47,930 nucleotides of DNA, taken from the NCBI GenBank assembly GCA_016219185.1, contig JACRBZ010000044.1:1-47930 (forward strand), written 5' to 3'. Numbering within the stretch: position 1 is the stretch's first letter; the number at the start of each line of letters is the position of its first letter. Source of the DNA: Deltaproteobacteria bacterium. Its GTDB lineage: Bacteria > Desulfobacterota > Desulfobacteria > Desulfobacterales > Desulfatirhabdiaceae. The translations under genes and the position numbers were made by a program. Of the stretch, positions 8,724-18,344 are shown piece by piece. Below the pieces are notes generated by a model. It did not search any database. It saw only the letters and a list, made by a program, of their open reading frames with translations, and was not told the DNA's origin.

Positions 8724-10955
8724 ATGCAGTCATCCCAAAAGAGTTTACAGCCGATGATGACCCAGAATAAACGCTCCATTTCCAGAGCCCTGACCGTTAC
8801 TCTGATTTCGACGGTTGTCGCTGTTTCCGTGATCACTGTTACTCTGATCTATCATACGATTTCCCAAAGGGCAAAGGCGCAACTGGAGGAAAAGGCGGAT
8901 GAATACATCATTTCCCTTGCCGGAGTCCTGGAAATACCGCTGTGGGATCTGGATGAGCGGAACATCATCCGAACAGGACAGGCTTTTACACAAAACGAGC
9001 TTGTTGAAATGCTCAAAATAACCAACAGCATGGGTGATGTTTATTTTGACTTCAAGCGGGAAAGTCAAGCGCCACTGGTAAGCAGAACCCGTAAAATCCT
9101 CCATGAAGGTCAATTCCTGGGCAATGTCGAAATCTCCCTTACAACAAAATACGACACCGAAATCAACCGTCAGTTACTGCTGTCCGGCATGGGAACACTG
9201 TCTGTCGTTATCCTGGTATTGGTGGTTGCAACCGGATTTCTTTTGCGCATGCTGTTGAACAAACCCCTCGATTGTCTTGCCGAGATAGCAAATGCCTATG
9301 CTTCGGGCAGATACGATCCATCCGGATACGACATGCTATTTCTTGAATTTCAGCCATTGGTCGGTGCTCTTGCCGAAATGGGAGACAAAATCACCTCTCA
9401 GATGACTGAATTACGGAATGCCGAAAAGAAATACCGCGGCATCTTTGAAAATGCTGTTGAAGGTATCTTTCAATCCATTCCGGAAGGGCGCTTCCTGAAC
9501 GTAAATCCCTCCATGGCGCGAATACTCGGATATGATTCAGCGGAAGAGCTGATCGAAAATATTGCCGATATCGGACAGCAGCTCTATGTGAACCCCGGAC
9601 AGCGTGAGACATTCATCCAACAGATGAGAGATGGCAAAACCGTTTCCGGTTTTCATGTTCAAATGTATTGTAAAAACAGGCGCATCGTATGGGTGTCGCT
9701 GCACGCCCGACCCGTTTTAAATGAAAACGGTCAGTTGCTCTTGACGGAAGGCATACTCGAAGACATTACCGAACCCAAGCGGGTAGAAGCGGAGCGGATA
9801 AAACTTGAGGACCAGCTCCGCCAGTCACAAAAAATGGAAACCGTGGGGCTCCTGGCCGGCGGCATTGCGCATGACTTTAACAACCTGCTGACACCCATTC
9901 TCGGTTATTGCGAGTTGCTGATTGCCGGATTTCCCGAAGAAGACCCCCGTCGCCAAAAGCTTCAGCACGTCTGGCAGGCGGCTGAACGCGCAAAAGATTT
10001 GACACACCGGCTGCTCGCCTTTAGCCGAAAACAAATGATCGAGCTGAAAACGGTAGATCTTGGCGCCCTGATCCGCCAGTTTGAAAGCATGCTTCGCCGC
10101 ACGATTCGCGAGAGCATTCATATTGAAGTCAGGATTTCTCCATCGATCGGCCTGGTGCGGGCCGATGCAAGACAGATCGAGCAGATTTTGATCAATCTTT
10201 CGATCAATGCACAGGATGCAATGCCCGAAGGCGGCACCCTGACGATTGAAGCTGCGGATATTGATCTGGATGAATCCTATACATCCAGTCATCCGGAAAT
10301 CGCTCCTGGAGCATATGTCATGCTTGCAATAAGTGATACAGGTGTCGGCATGGATGAGGAAACGATGGAACATATCTTCGATCCTTTCTTTACCACCAAG
10401 GAACTGGGAAGGGGCACCGGCCTGGGACTATCGACCGTATACGGTATTGTCAAGCAACATGGCGGCTCCATTTCCGTTTATTCAGAAAAGAATCAAGGAA
10501 GCATATTCAAAACCTTTCTCCCCCGAACTGTTACGGAAGGCGCGATGATTGAAGCGATCGAGCCTCTGCCGGATGAACTCGCCCATGGCGACGAGACGAT
10601 TCTACTGGTCGAAGACAATGAAATGGTCCGGATGCTCGCCTGCACGATGCTCCAAAGCCTCGGGTACCAGGTAATCGTGGCGGAGAATCCCGATCAGTGC
10701 ACCAAACTGGCCGGTGAACATAAAAGCCCCATCAGTTTGCTCCTGACCGATGTCGTAATGCCCGGAATGAACGGAAGAGATCTTTTTGACAGGCTCCGTC
10801 TCAGCCTGCCGGACCTGAAAGTCCTGTTCATGTCCGGATACACCAGCAATGTGATCATGCATCACGGCGTTGTCGATGAAGGCATGCATTTTATCCAAAA
10901 GCCGTTTTCGATGCATACCCTTTCCCAAAAGGTGAGACATGTGCTCGTTTCATAG
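8724..10955 (+). CDS. Hybrid sensor histidine kinase with PAS and C-terminal receiver domain
   Basis: Protein of 743 residues: TM1 about 25-45 ([19 protein letters not shown]), periplasmic loop to about 150, TM2 about 152-175, a HAMP-like linker, PAS ([20 protein letters not shown] to DITEPKR), HisKA with [22 protein letters not shown] H-box (here KMETVG; His in AHDFNN), HATPase with [20 protein letters not shown] and [14 protein letters not shown], then a receiver domain from about 630 with the phospho-acceptor in [13 protein letters not shown] and a Lys in FIQKPFS. The H-box type is that of NtrB-like hybrid kinases; no separate output gene is adjacent. The start at 8724 follows a GGTGG; MTQNK at 8760 is an alternative. 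It follows the SBP_bac_3-like gene, its probable ligand-binding partner. It is divergent from the minus-strand signalling operon. Confidence 0.92.
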   Translation: MQSSQKSLQPMMTQNKRSISRALTVTLISTVVAVSVITVTLIYHTISQRAKAQLEEKADEYIISLAGVLEIPLWDLDERNIIRTGQAFTQNELVEMLKITNSMGDVYFDFKRESQAPLVSRTRKILHEGQFLGNVEISLTTKYDTEINRQLLLSGMGTLSVVILVLVVATGFLLRMLLNKPLDCLAEIANAYASGRYDPSGYDMLFLEFQPLVGALAEMGDKITSQMTELRNAEKKYRGIFENAVEGIFQSIPEGRFLNVNPSMARILGYDSAEELIENIADIGQQLYVNPGQRETFIQQMRDGKTVSGFHVQMYCKNRRIVWVSLHARPVLNENGQLLLTEGILEDITEPKRVEAERIKLEDQLRQSQKMETVGLLAGGIAHDFNNLLTPILGYCELLIAGFPEEDPRRQKLQHVWQAAERAKDLTHRLLAFSRKQMIELKTVDLGALIRQFESMLRRTIRESIHIEVRISPSIGLVRADARQIEQILINLSINAQDAMPEGGTLTIEAADIDLDESYTSSHPEIAPGAYVMLAISDTGVGMDEETMEHIFDPFFTTKELGRGTGLGLSTVYGIVKQHGGSISVYSEKNQGSIFKTFLPRTVTEGAMIEAIEPLPDELAHGDETILLVEDNEMVRMLACTMLQSLGYQVIVAENPDQCTKLAGEHKSPISLLLTDVVMPGMNGRDLFDRLRLSLPDLKVLFMSGYTSNVIMHHGVVDEGMHFIQKPFSMHTLSQKVRHVLVS

Positions 10956-11066
10956 AAGACAGTCCGAAAATCAAACAAATTAAAACAGTCATGATAAATT
11001 GGCTGTCGAAATAGCAATGCGGTGGGTGTATGGCTTCCTATCGAATCAGGCCTGCATCGGACGATT

Positions 11067-12263
11067 TCAGCGGGGTGGACAGATCGTTTTTTTCATCCAC
11101 CGGAGCAGGATCCGAAGCGTTGCCGTGGATGCCAGACTGCCGAAGCATAGGCCGATGCCGCCGATGAGATTGCCATCGATTCCAAGTGTCAACAACACAC
11201 CGCCGGTCAATAAGATGGTAATCATAAACATTGCCTGCCCCGCAATGACGGCCATTGGTTTTCCCGCCAGGCTGGCAAGGCCTTCGCCCTGAGCCCGAAC
11301 CGCCACGCACAGCGGATACAGAACCAGGGCCAGGGCCGCGACCCGGACCAGCGGCAGGCTGTCCGGATCAAGATTCTGAAGCCTGATATAATACAGATCG
11401 GACAGCCCCGGCAGAATGAACAGTAAGGGAAGCAGGCCCAAGACGACTCCGGCAACCAAAGCAAATCGAAGGGTCCGATGGTCGGCCTCAAACGCCGGCG
11501 GGAATGCGAGCACCACTTCCAGGACCCGGGTGGCGCCATAGGCAACCGGGGTGGCAAGCCCAAGGGCCAGGTAATAGGCCGGCAGCATGCGTTCCGGACT
11601 TGCGGCACGCGCGATGAATGCTCCCAGCAGGATGGATGACAGGGAAAGCAGATAGCCCCCGATGGACAGGGGAAGGTTGAACAAAAAGATCTCCTTTTTC
11701 GTCGGGGCACTTGCAGAGGCCTTCAGACGGGCCAGATACGGCCGGGCCAGCCAGGCGGAAGCCGCAACCTCCAGACCCACGGGAAAACTCAGACAGACCA
11801 CGGCCCAGAGGGGTCCGACCGCATCTGCCATACAGAACAAGGGGGAAAGAACCGCCGTTAAAAGTATCCGCAGGATCGTTGCCAGGCTGGCCCTACCCGT
11901 GGCCCGGGCGTTATACATGGCCACCTGGAACGGGATTCTGGTGAAAAACACGAACTGAAGCGGGACGGTCGCCAGAAGCGTCATCGCGGCCGGATGTTCG
12001 ATGGAAGGCGGCAGACCGATCAGCCGCCAGAAGAGCAGATGGGATATCTGGGGTAAGCACAGCAACCCCTGAGCCAATGTGACCAGAAGGCCGATGCTCA
12101 GGGTGACGGTCCTAAATTGCTGATATCCCTCCCGCGTCCTGCCAAACACCATGCCGGCGGTAACCAACCCGAACCCGAAGGTTCCCAGCATGTACATCAA
12201 AGTGTTGGACTGGGCCAGGCCCGCCAGATTCAACGGTCCGCCGGGCCCCCGGGATGCTACCAT
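11067..12263 (-). CDS. MATE/MOP-like polytopic membrane protein, N-terminus uncertain
   Basis: Very hydrophobic protein, 398 residues from ATG 12263, with about ten predicted membrane spans in a flippase/MATE-like pattern (for example NLAGLAQSNTLMYMLGTFGF, FNLPLSIGGYLLSLSSILLG, PVAYGATRVLEVVLAFPPAF). Substrate unknown; a lipid-linked or small-molecule exporter is possible. The coding frame clearly continues upstream of 12263 for another 40 codons (NKSTYTRFFAPLALQAASQG, then LTYPLVAMVA), but between 12263 and the in-frame stop at 12384-12386 there is no ATG, GTG or TTG. The natural start may therefore be a rare codon such as CTG, or an indel has cut the N-terminus. It is the last gene of the pdxS-pdxT unit. 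The listed start is the first canonical one and is probably too short. Confidence 0.65.
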   Translation of the reverse strand: MVASRGPGGPLNLAGLAQSNTLMYMLGTFGFGLVTAGMVFGRTREGYQQFRTVTLSIGLLVTLAQGLLCLPQISHLLFWRLIGLPPSIEHPAAMTLLATVPLQFVFFTRIPFQVAMYNARATGRASLATILRILLTAVLSPLFCMADAVGPLWAVVCLSFPVGLEVAASAWLARPYLARLKASASAPTKKEIFLFNLPLSIGGYLLSLSSILLGAFIARAASPERMLPAYYLALGLATPVAYGATRVLEVVLAFPPAFEADHRTLRFALVAGVVLGLLPLLFILPGLSDLYYIRLQNLDPDSLPLVRVAALALVLYPLCVAVRAQGEGLASLAGKPMAVIAGQAMFMITILLTGGVLLTLGIDGNLIGGIGLCFGSLASTATLRILLRWMKKTICPPR

Positions 12264-12372
12264 GGCAACCAGGGGGTAGGTCAGGCCCTGCGATGCGGCC
12301 TGAAGCGCCAGGGGAGCAAAAAAGCGCGTGTAAGTTGACTTGTTCAGGAGTTTCAGAAGAACCGCGCAATTA

Positions 12373-12945
12373 TCAACCCAACGTCAGAAAATAGCGATGA
12401 AAACGATCATCTCCGGTCAGCTCGGGATGAAATGAAGTCGCCAGGAGATTGCACTGACGGGCCGCAACAATGCGCCCGTCCGAAAGCCTGGCCAATACGT
12501 TTACATCCGCGCCCACGCTTTCGATGAGCGGCGCCCGGATAAAGACGGCATGAACCCTTCGGCTGTCATCCGCCGTGACGATTTCCGGTATCTCAAGATC
12601 GGTCTCAAAGCTCTCCGCCTGACGACCGAATGCATTTCGCCGGACGCAAATGTCCATCAGCCCCAGCACGGGTTGCGGATACCCGGAATCCCTGGCAAGA
12701 AAAATGGCGCCGGCGCAGGTTCCCCATACAGGTTTGGCAGAGGCCAGCCTGCGGATCGGCTCCATCAGGCCGAAGCGAACGGCAAGCTTGCCGATGGTCG
12801 TAGACTCGCCGCCGGGGATAATGAGGCCGTCGATGTCCGCCAGATCACACGGCAGGCGGACTTCAACGGCTACAACGCCGATTTTCTCAAGAATTCGAAC
12901 ATGTTCGGCGAAATCACCCTGCAATGCAAGAACACCTATTTTCAT
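12373..12945 (-). CDS. pdxT: Pyridoxal 5'-phosphate synthase glutaminase subunit PdxT
   Basis: Glutamine amidotransferase of 190 residues that releases ammonia from glutamine for the PdxS lyase in the DXP-independent PLP pathway. Class I triad: nucleophile Cys77 in GTCAG, and His and Glu in SFHPEL near residue 172. Also family-typical are LALQGDFAEH, IPGGESTT and LGLMDICVRRNAFGRQ. Length is as usual. GGAG precedes the ATG; it starts 24 bases after pdxS, so the two subunits are co-transcribed. Confidence 0.97.
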   Translation of the reverse strand: MKIGVLALQGDFAEHVRILEKIGVVAVEVRLPCDLADIDGLIIPGGESTTIGKLAVRFGLMEPIRRLASAKPVWGTCAGAIFLARDSGYPQPVLGLMDICVRRNAFGRQAESFETDLEIPEIVTADDSRRVHAVFIRAPLIESVGADVNVLARLSDGRIVAARQCNLLATSFHPELTGDDRFHRYFLTLG

Positions 12946-12969
12946 AAAAAACTCAGCTCCCTGGTATTG

Positions 12970-13857
12970 TCACCAACCCCTTACGGCCAGATGTTCACTT
13001 TCCGGCATGGAGCTGACGGAGCGGCCGACCATGGCTTCTCCAAGATTGCGGCTGACTTCAGCAACAATCCGCGGATCACGGAAGTGGGTTGTTGCTTCGA
13101 CAATGGCTTTGGCGCGGTGTTCAGGGTTTCCGGATTTGAAGATGCCGGAGCCGACGAAAACGCCATCCACGCCCAGTTGCATCATGAGCGCCGCATCCGC
13201 GGGCGTGGCAATGCCGCCTGCCGCAAAGTTGACGACCGGCAGATGCCCCAGTTCCTTGGTTTCTTTGAGCAATTCATACGGCGCGCCGATTTCCTTGGCA
13301 AAGGCCATGAGTTCCTCATTTCCCATGGAAATGAGGCGGCGGATTTCGCCGAATACGGTGCGTGCATGGTATACGGCTTCCACCACATCGCCGGTACCCG
13401 CCTCGCCCTTGGTGCGGATCATGGCTGCTCCCTCTCCGATGCGGCGCAACGCTTCACCGAGATTGCGGCAACCGCATACAAAGGGGATTTTGAAAGCATA
13501 CTTGTCAACATGGTGATGCTGGTCCGCCGGGGTCAGCACTTCGGACTCATCGATATAGTCCACGCCGATGGCCTCCAGAATCTGGGCCTCAACAAAATGC
13601 CCGATGCGGCATTTGGCCATCACGGGAATGGTCACGGCCTCCATGATTTTATAAATGATATCCGGGTCGCTCATGCGCGCCACACCGCCGTGCACGCGAA
13701 TATCCGCAGGAACCCGCTCCAGGGCCATTACAGCGCACGCCCCGGCCTGTTCGGCGATTTTGGCCTGATCGGCTGTCACCACATCCATGATCACGCCGCC
13801 CTTTAGCATTTGCGCCAGTCCGCGCTTTAAACCCATAGTTCCGACGGTTTCTTCCAT
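12970..13857 (-). CDS. pdxS: Pyridoxal 5'-phosphate synthase lyase subunit PdxS
   Basis: Builds PLP from ribose 5-phosphate, glyceraldehyde 3-phosphate and ammonia supplied by PdxT; twelve-subunit cytoplasmic complex. The 295-residue length is standard. Key motifs: [58 protein letters not shown], the Schiff-base region [10 protein letters not shown], and [20 protein letters not shown] with [12 protein letters not shown]. The start at 13857 has an excellent AAGGAGG. It lies 132 bases after lgt on the same strand and may be a separate transcript. Confidence 0.98.
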   Translation of the reverse strand: MEETVGTMGLKRGLAQMLKGGVIMDVVTADQAKIAEQAGACAVMALERVPADIRVHGGVARMSDPDIIYKIMEAVTIPVMAKCRIGHFVEAQILEAIGVDYIDESEVLTPADQHHHVDKYAFKIPFVCGCRNLGEALRRIGEGAAMIRTKGEAGTGDVVEAVYHARTVFGEIRRLISMGNEELMAFAKEIGAPYELLKETKELGHLPVVNFAAGGIATPADAALMMQLGVDGVFVGSGIFKSGNPEHRAKAIVEATTHFRDPRIVAEVSRNLGEAMVGRSVSSMPESEHLAVRGW

Positions 13858-13989
13858 AACGCCTCCTTACTTCCTTTCAAATAAATGTGTTCAAATATCG
13901 CTATGGGCACAATCCCGGCCGTGGCAGATCGCCAGCCGCGCCCCGACATTTACAATAACGTTTGTTGGGTGATTTCCTGTGTTGAAGAA

Positions 13990-14769
13990 TTACTTCCTTA
14001 GTCCGCTTCTGCCTAACCAGAGCAGCATGACTGCCGCAATCAATGCCAAAGAAAGACCAATGACCTGAGAGATTGAAAAAAATTGAAAATACGTCTGCCC
14101 GCGAAAATCGCCCCGGTAAATTTCGATAATGGGCCGGGTAATTCCGTAAAGCAGGACATACAGCCAGAAGAGCTGGCCGTGAAACCATGTTTTTTTTCGA
14201 AACAGCCAGAGAACGACAAAGATCGAAAAATCACTGAACACCGAATAGAGCTGGGTGGGATGCAGGGGAAGCCCCTGAGGCGCCAGGCTATCGGGATGGT
14301 TGAAAGTGATGGCCCAGGGCAGATCGCAGACCTTTCCGTAGCAGCAGCCGGCAAAAAAACACCCGATCCGGCCGATGGCCTGCCCCACCGCCAGCCCCGG
14401 AGACATGATGTCCGCTGTCTGCCAGAGGGGCATTCCTGTTTTTTTCACATAGACCATGGCCACGATCACGGCCATGATAAATCCCCCGTAAAATACCAGA
14501 CCACCGTTCCAGATACGAAAAATCTCGACGGGGTCGGAAAGGAAAGTCCTCGGGTCCGTGAACACATAAAAGAGCCGGGAACCGATAACAGCGCCGATCA
14601 GAATATAAAAGGACAGGTCCATGATTTTCTCCGGATCCTGCCCGACCCTGTCCGCTTCTTTCCGGGCAAGGGTGATTCCGGTAAAAAATGCAATGGCCAT
14701 CATCAGGCCGTAAGTATAAATAGCAAAGTTTCCAAACTTGAGAAGTATGGGATGCATACGCTCCATCAT
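13990..14769 (-). CDS. lgt: Prolipoprotein diacylglyceryl transferase Lgt
   Basis: Inner-membrane enzyme that attaches diacylglycerol from phosphatidylglycerol to the lipobox cysteine of prolipoproteins, the first step of lipoprotein maturation. 259 residues, about seven membrane spans. Signature region GQAIGRIGCFFAGCCYGKVC and the conserved HPTQLY motif are present, with GRL-type loops (GAVIGSRLFYV). ATG 14769 overlaps the lspA stop; MHPILL at 14757 is an equally good start and is common in the family. Directly after lspA, so both lipoprotein enzymes are coupled. Confidence 0.96.
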   Translation of the reverse strand: MMERMHPILLKFGNFAIYTYGLMMAIAFFTGITLARKEADRVGQDPEKIMDLSFYILIGAVIGSRLFYVFTDPRTFLSDPVEIFRIWNGGLVFYGGFIMAVIVAMVYVKKTGMPLWQTADIMSPGLAVGQAIGRIGCFFAGCCYGKVCDLPWAITFNHPDSLAPQGLPLHPTQLYSVFSDFSIFVVLWLFRKKTWFHGQLFWLYVLLYGITRPIIEIYRGDFRGQTYFQFFSISQVIGLSLALIAAVMLLWLGRSGLRK

Positions 14770-15287
14770 TCCGGCATTTTGTCAAAAAGAAGATGATACA
14801 CCAAAATCGCCATTCCCACGGTGATGCCGCTGTCAGCCACATTGAACGCCGGCCAGTGGTAACCGCCTGCATAAAAGTCCAGAAAGTCCACCACTTCCCG
14901 GAATCGAAACCGGTCGATCATATTGCCGATGGCGCCGCCAAAAATCAGCAGCAGCGCCGTGGACAGCCAGGAATAGCCTGCCGGGGTTCTCAGATAAAAA
15001 AACACGATGACCACGGCCGCCAGGGAGGACATGGCCAGAAACAGCAGGCTTCTGATTTCCGGTCCCTGAGCGGCCATAAACCCGAACGCACCACCCGGAT
15101 TATGAATATGGGTAATATTGAAAAAGCCCGGAATGACCTGAAAGACTTCAAACATGGGCATTGATCGCAAAATGACCATCTTGCTGATTTGATCAAGCAT
15201 GATCAAGCTTCCGGATACCATCAGCAGTTTTACCAACTTTGCAACGGCCAGGGAACGGGAATAACCCGGCAGGATGTTCAGGTTCAT
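14766..15287 (-). CDS. lspA: Lipoprotein signal peptidase (signal peptidase II) LspA
   Basis: Inner-membrane aspartyl protease that cleaves the signal peptide of lipid-modified prolipoproteins. 173 residues, four membrane spans. The two catalytic aspartates lie in [15 protein letters not shown] and [19 protein letters not shown] is the conserved substrate-side motif. ATG overlaps the ileS stop (ATGA), the classic ileS-lspA arrangement, and the end overlaps lgt. Confidence 0.97.
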   Translation of the reverse strand: MNLNILPGYSRSLAVAKLVKLLMVSGSLIMLDQISKMVILRSMPMFEVFQVIPGFFNITHIHNPGGAFGFMAAQGPEIRSLLFLAMSSLAAVVIVFFYLRTPAGYSWLSTALLLIFGGAIGNMIDRFRFREVVDFLDFYAGGYHWPAFNVADSGITVGMAILVYHLLFDKMPE

Positions 15288-18088
15288 CCGGGCACCGTTG
15301 CATCAATTGCAGCCAGACACCGGGGGCAGAGGGTCGCATGTTCGGAGTTGGACCCGACGCCGGGATCATAGACCCAGCACCGCTCGCATTTTGCCCCTTC
15401 CGCAGGCGACACTTGAATGCTGAGGCCGGCAATCTCCTGGCTGACATAAGCCGGAGAAAGGGGCTGGGACTCCAGCAGGACAACCTGGGACACGATAAAC
15501 AGAGGCCTCAGGTCTTCCTGATAGGACAGGAGCAGGCGATACAGCGCATCACCCGCCGAAATCAAGATCCGCGCATCCAGGGGGTGACCGATCTGTTTTT
15601 GAACCCTGGCTTCCTCAAGTGCCCGGGTAACCTCGCTGCGGATTGCCAGAAGTGTCTGCCATTCCTCTGCAAGGGCAGCATCCACCCACTGGGGCTTGAT
15701 TGCAGGATAGATGGCCAGGTGGATACTGGCTTCCTTTTCGTGAACCGTCGGCATAAAACGCCAGATTTCTTCCGCGGTAAACGGCAAAATGGGCGCCATG
15801 AGACGGACCAGCGCATCCAGCACCGCGTACATCACGGTCTGGGCGCATCTTCGCTCCTGAGATTTGGCGGGCGACGTGTAGAGCCGGTCTTTTAAGACAT
15901 CCAGATAAAAGGCGGAAAGATCCACGGTGCAGAAATTGTACAGGGCATGGTGGACAATATGAAAATCATACGTGGCATAGGCTTTCTGAGTCTTGTCCGC
16001 AAGTTTCTGAAGCCGGTGCAGGATGTAGCGATCCATTCGCGTCATGACGTCAAACGGCATTGCATCACTTTCAGGATCAAAATCATGAAGATTTCCCAGC
16101 ATGAACCGGCAGGTGTTCCGGATCCGGCGGTAGGCATCGCTCAGTTGATTCAGAATATTGTCTGAAATGCGAATATCATCCCGGTAATCGGATGCCGATA
16201 CCCAGAGCCTGAGAATTTCAGCACCGTATTTATCCACGACTTTTTTGGGGGCAATGACATTGCCGACGGATTTGGACATTTTTTTACCGCTGGCATCCAC
16301 AACAAAGCCATGGGTCAGCACCGCCTGATAAGGGGCCCGTCCCCGGGTCCCGACTGCGGTCAGCAGCGCGCTGTGGAACCAGCCGCGATGCTGGTCGCTG
16401 CCTTCCAGATACAGATCCGCCGGCCATCTCAGATACGGGCGATGCTCCAGAACCGCGGCATGGCTGACCCCGGAATCAAACCAGACATCTAAAATGTCGG
16501 TTTCCTTGGTGAATGTGGCATTTCCGCAGGCCTTGCATACCGAGCCTTTCGGAAGCAGCTCTTCAACGGTTTTCTCAAACCAGACATCCGCCCCGTACGT
16601 CTTGAACAGCTCGAAAATATGATCCATGATTTCCGGGCTGATCAGAATCTGGTCACAGCTTTCACAGCAGAAAACGGCAATGGGAACGCCCCATGCCCGC
16701 TGCCGGGAAACACACCAATCCGGCCGATTTTCGATCATGCCGTGAATGCGGTCCCGTCCCCAGCTCGGGATCCATTTCACCCGCTCGATTTCTTCCAGAG
16801 CCTGTTTTCGGAGCCCGGTCTTGTCCATGGAAATAAACCACTGGGGCGTTGCCCTGAAAATAACGGGTTTTTTACATCGCCAGCAGTGGGGATAGGAATG
16901 CTGCAGCGTTTCCTGTTCCACCAGACTGCCCGTTTCCCGAAGTTTTTCAATGATCGGGGCATTGGCTTTAAACACGAACTGTCCGGAAAAATATGCCACG
17001 TCCGGGGTGAAACATCCGTGGTCGTCGACCGGGGAATAGGTCTCCAATCCATACTGCATGCCGACCTCGTAGTCTTCACGGCCATGCCCGGGCGCCGTAT
17101 GCACGCACCCGGTGCCGGCCTCGAGGGTCACATGGTTGCCTAAAATCACCAGCGAATCCCTCTCATAAAAAGGGTGACGGCATTTCAGGTTTTCCAGTTT
17201 GCGGGAAGGAATTTCAGCCAGAATCGTGTAGTCTGAAATGCCGAAGGTTTTCATGCAGGACTCCACCATTTCCCGCGCCAGAATAAATACTTCCTTGTCC
17301 GAGACCTTGACGGCTGCATAAACAAAGTCCGGATGCAGGGCAATGGCCAGGTTTGCCGGAAGGGTCCAGGGCGTGGTCGTCCAAATCACGATATAAACGG
17401 TTTCACCGGAAAGACCCGGAACTTCAAGGCCAAGATCCGCCTGAAGCTGAAACTTGACAAAGACGGAAGGCGAGGATTCATCGTGATATTCAATTTCAGC
17501 CTCTGCCAGGGCTGTCTGGCACTGACAGCACCAGTGAATGGGCTTTTTGCTGCGAAACAAATTGTTCGTCTGCGCAAATTTCAGGCATTCGGTGGCAATA
17601 ATCGCCTCGTAAGTGTAGTTCATGGTCAGATAGGGATCATCCCATTCACCCATGACGCCCAGGCGCTTGAATTCTTCTCTTTGAATATCAATGAATTTTT
17701 CGGCATAAACCCGGCACTGCCGGCGGATATCGGCCTGGGACATGTCTTTTTTCTTGTCCCCGAGTTCCTTATCCACATTATGCTCAATGGGAAGGCCGTG
17801 GCAGTCCCAACCCGGAACATACGGTGCATCAAAGCCCGCCATCTGACGGGATCTGACGACAATGTCCTTTAAGATTTTGTTCAGCGCGGTTCCGATATGA
17901 ATATGGCCGTTGGCGTAAGGCGGGCCGTCGTGAAGAATAAACTGCTCCCGGCCTTTGGATGCCTTGCGGATCGCATCATAGAGGCGGGTTTCGTCCCATT
18001 GCTTGATCTGCGCGGGTTCGCGTTGGGCCAGGCTGGCTTTCATCGGAAAGTCGGTTGCCGGCAGATTCAGGGTTTTTTTATAATCCAT
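15284..18088 (-). CDS. ileS: Isoleucyl-tRNA synthetase
   Basis: Class I synthetase charging tRNA-Ile, with an editing domain that removes valine. 934 residues from ATG 18088, chosen because TTGGAGG precedes it and the protein then begins [18 protein letters not shown] as in the family; the frame is open to 18346 but that extension is not protein-like. HIGH motif as GHIHIG, KMSKS as [11 protein letters not shown], the WCISRQ-type motif as [11 protein letters not shown], editing-site [12 protein letters not shown], and a C-terminal zinc finger (CERCWVYD and CPRC), so the bacterial IleS1-like form. First gene of ileS-lspA-lgt. Confidence 0.97.
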   Translation of the reverse strand: MDYKKTLNLPATDFPMKASLAQREPAQIKQWDETRLYDAIRKASKGREQFILHDGPPYANGHIHIGTALNKILKDIVVRSRQMAGFDAPYVPGWDCHGLPIEHNVDKELGDKKKDMSQADIRRQCRVYAEKFIDIQREEFKRLGVMGEWDDPYLTMNYTYEAIIATECLKFAQTNNLFRSKKPIHWCCQCQTALAEAEIEYHDESSPSVFVKFQLQADLGLEVPGLSGETVYIVIWTTTPWTLPANLAIALHPDFVYAAVKVSDKEVFILAREMVESCMKTFGISDYTILAEIPSRKLENLKCRHPFYERDSLVILGNHVTLEAGTGCVHTAPGHGREDYEVGMQYGLETYSPVDDHGCFTPDVAYFSGQFVFKANAPIIEKLRETGSLVEQETLQHSYPHCWRCKKPVIFRATPQWFISMDKTGLRKQALEEIERVKWIPSWGRDRIHGMIENRPDWCVSRQRAWGVPIAVFCCESCDQILISPEIMDHIFELFKTYGADVWFEKTVEELLPKGSVCKACGNATFTKETDILDVWFDSGVSHAAVLEHRPYLRWPADLYLEGSDQHRGWFHSALLTAVGTRGRAPYQAVLTHGFVVDASGKKMSKSVGNVIAPKKVVDKYGAEILRLWVSASDYRDDIRISDNILNQLSDAYRRIRNTCRFMLGNLHDFDPESDAMPFDVMTRMDRYILHRLQKLADKTQKAYATYDFHIVHHALYNFCTVDLSAFYLDVLKDRLYTSPAKSQERRCAQTVMYAVLDALVRLMAPILPFTAEEIWRFMPTVHEKEASIHLAIYPAIKPQWVDAALAEEWQTLLAIRSEVTRALEEARVQKQIGHPLDARILISAGDALYRLLLSYQEDLRPLFIVSQVVLLESQPLSPAYVSQEIAGLSIQVSPAEGAKCERCWVYDPGVGSNSEHATLCPRCLAAIDATVPG

Positions 18089-18233
18089 ACAGTCCTCCAA
18101 CGTCAGATAATTGATATTTAAATCAAAAATTTTAGTCGCAAATCCCTGTTGTGTCAAGGAAATACATGCCGTCCTTGCGCATTCCCGATTCAGGATTGCC
18201 TTTGTTTTCGAAATATGTTTGAACCTAATTATT

Positions 18234-18262
18234 TTGACAATGGGCTTCATGAAATGATAAGA
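18234..18262 (+). promoter_or_regulatory. Candidate sigma-70 promoter for glgP
   Basis: TTGACA at 18234-18239 is a perfect -35. Seventeen bases later comes ATAAGA (18257-18262), a weak -10, followed by a leader of about 75 bases to the glgP ATG at 18345. The 256-base gap 18089-18344 separates divergent ileS and glgP, so it must hold both promoters; I see no gene in it. I found no convincing promoter for ileS. Confidence 0.35.
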
Positions 18263-18344
18263 ATCGAATATTCTTACAATCTCGGCATGTTTGTAACCAA
18301 TTGTTTTTTTATTGCCCTCATAATCGCCGTGGAGAACGTTAAAC

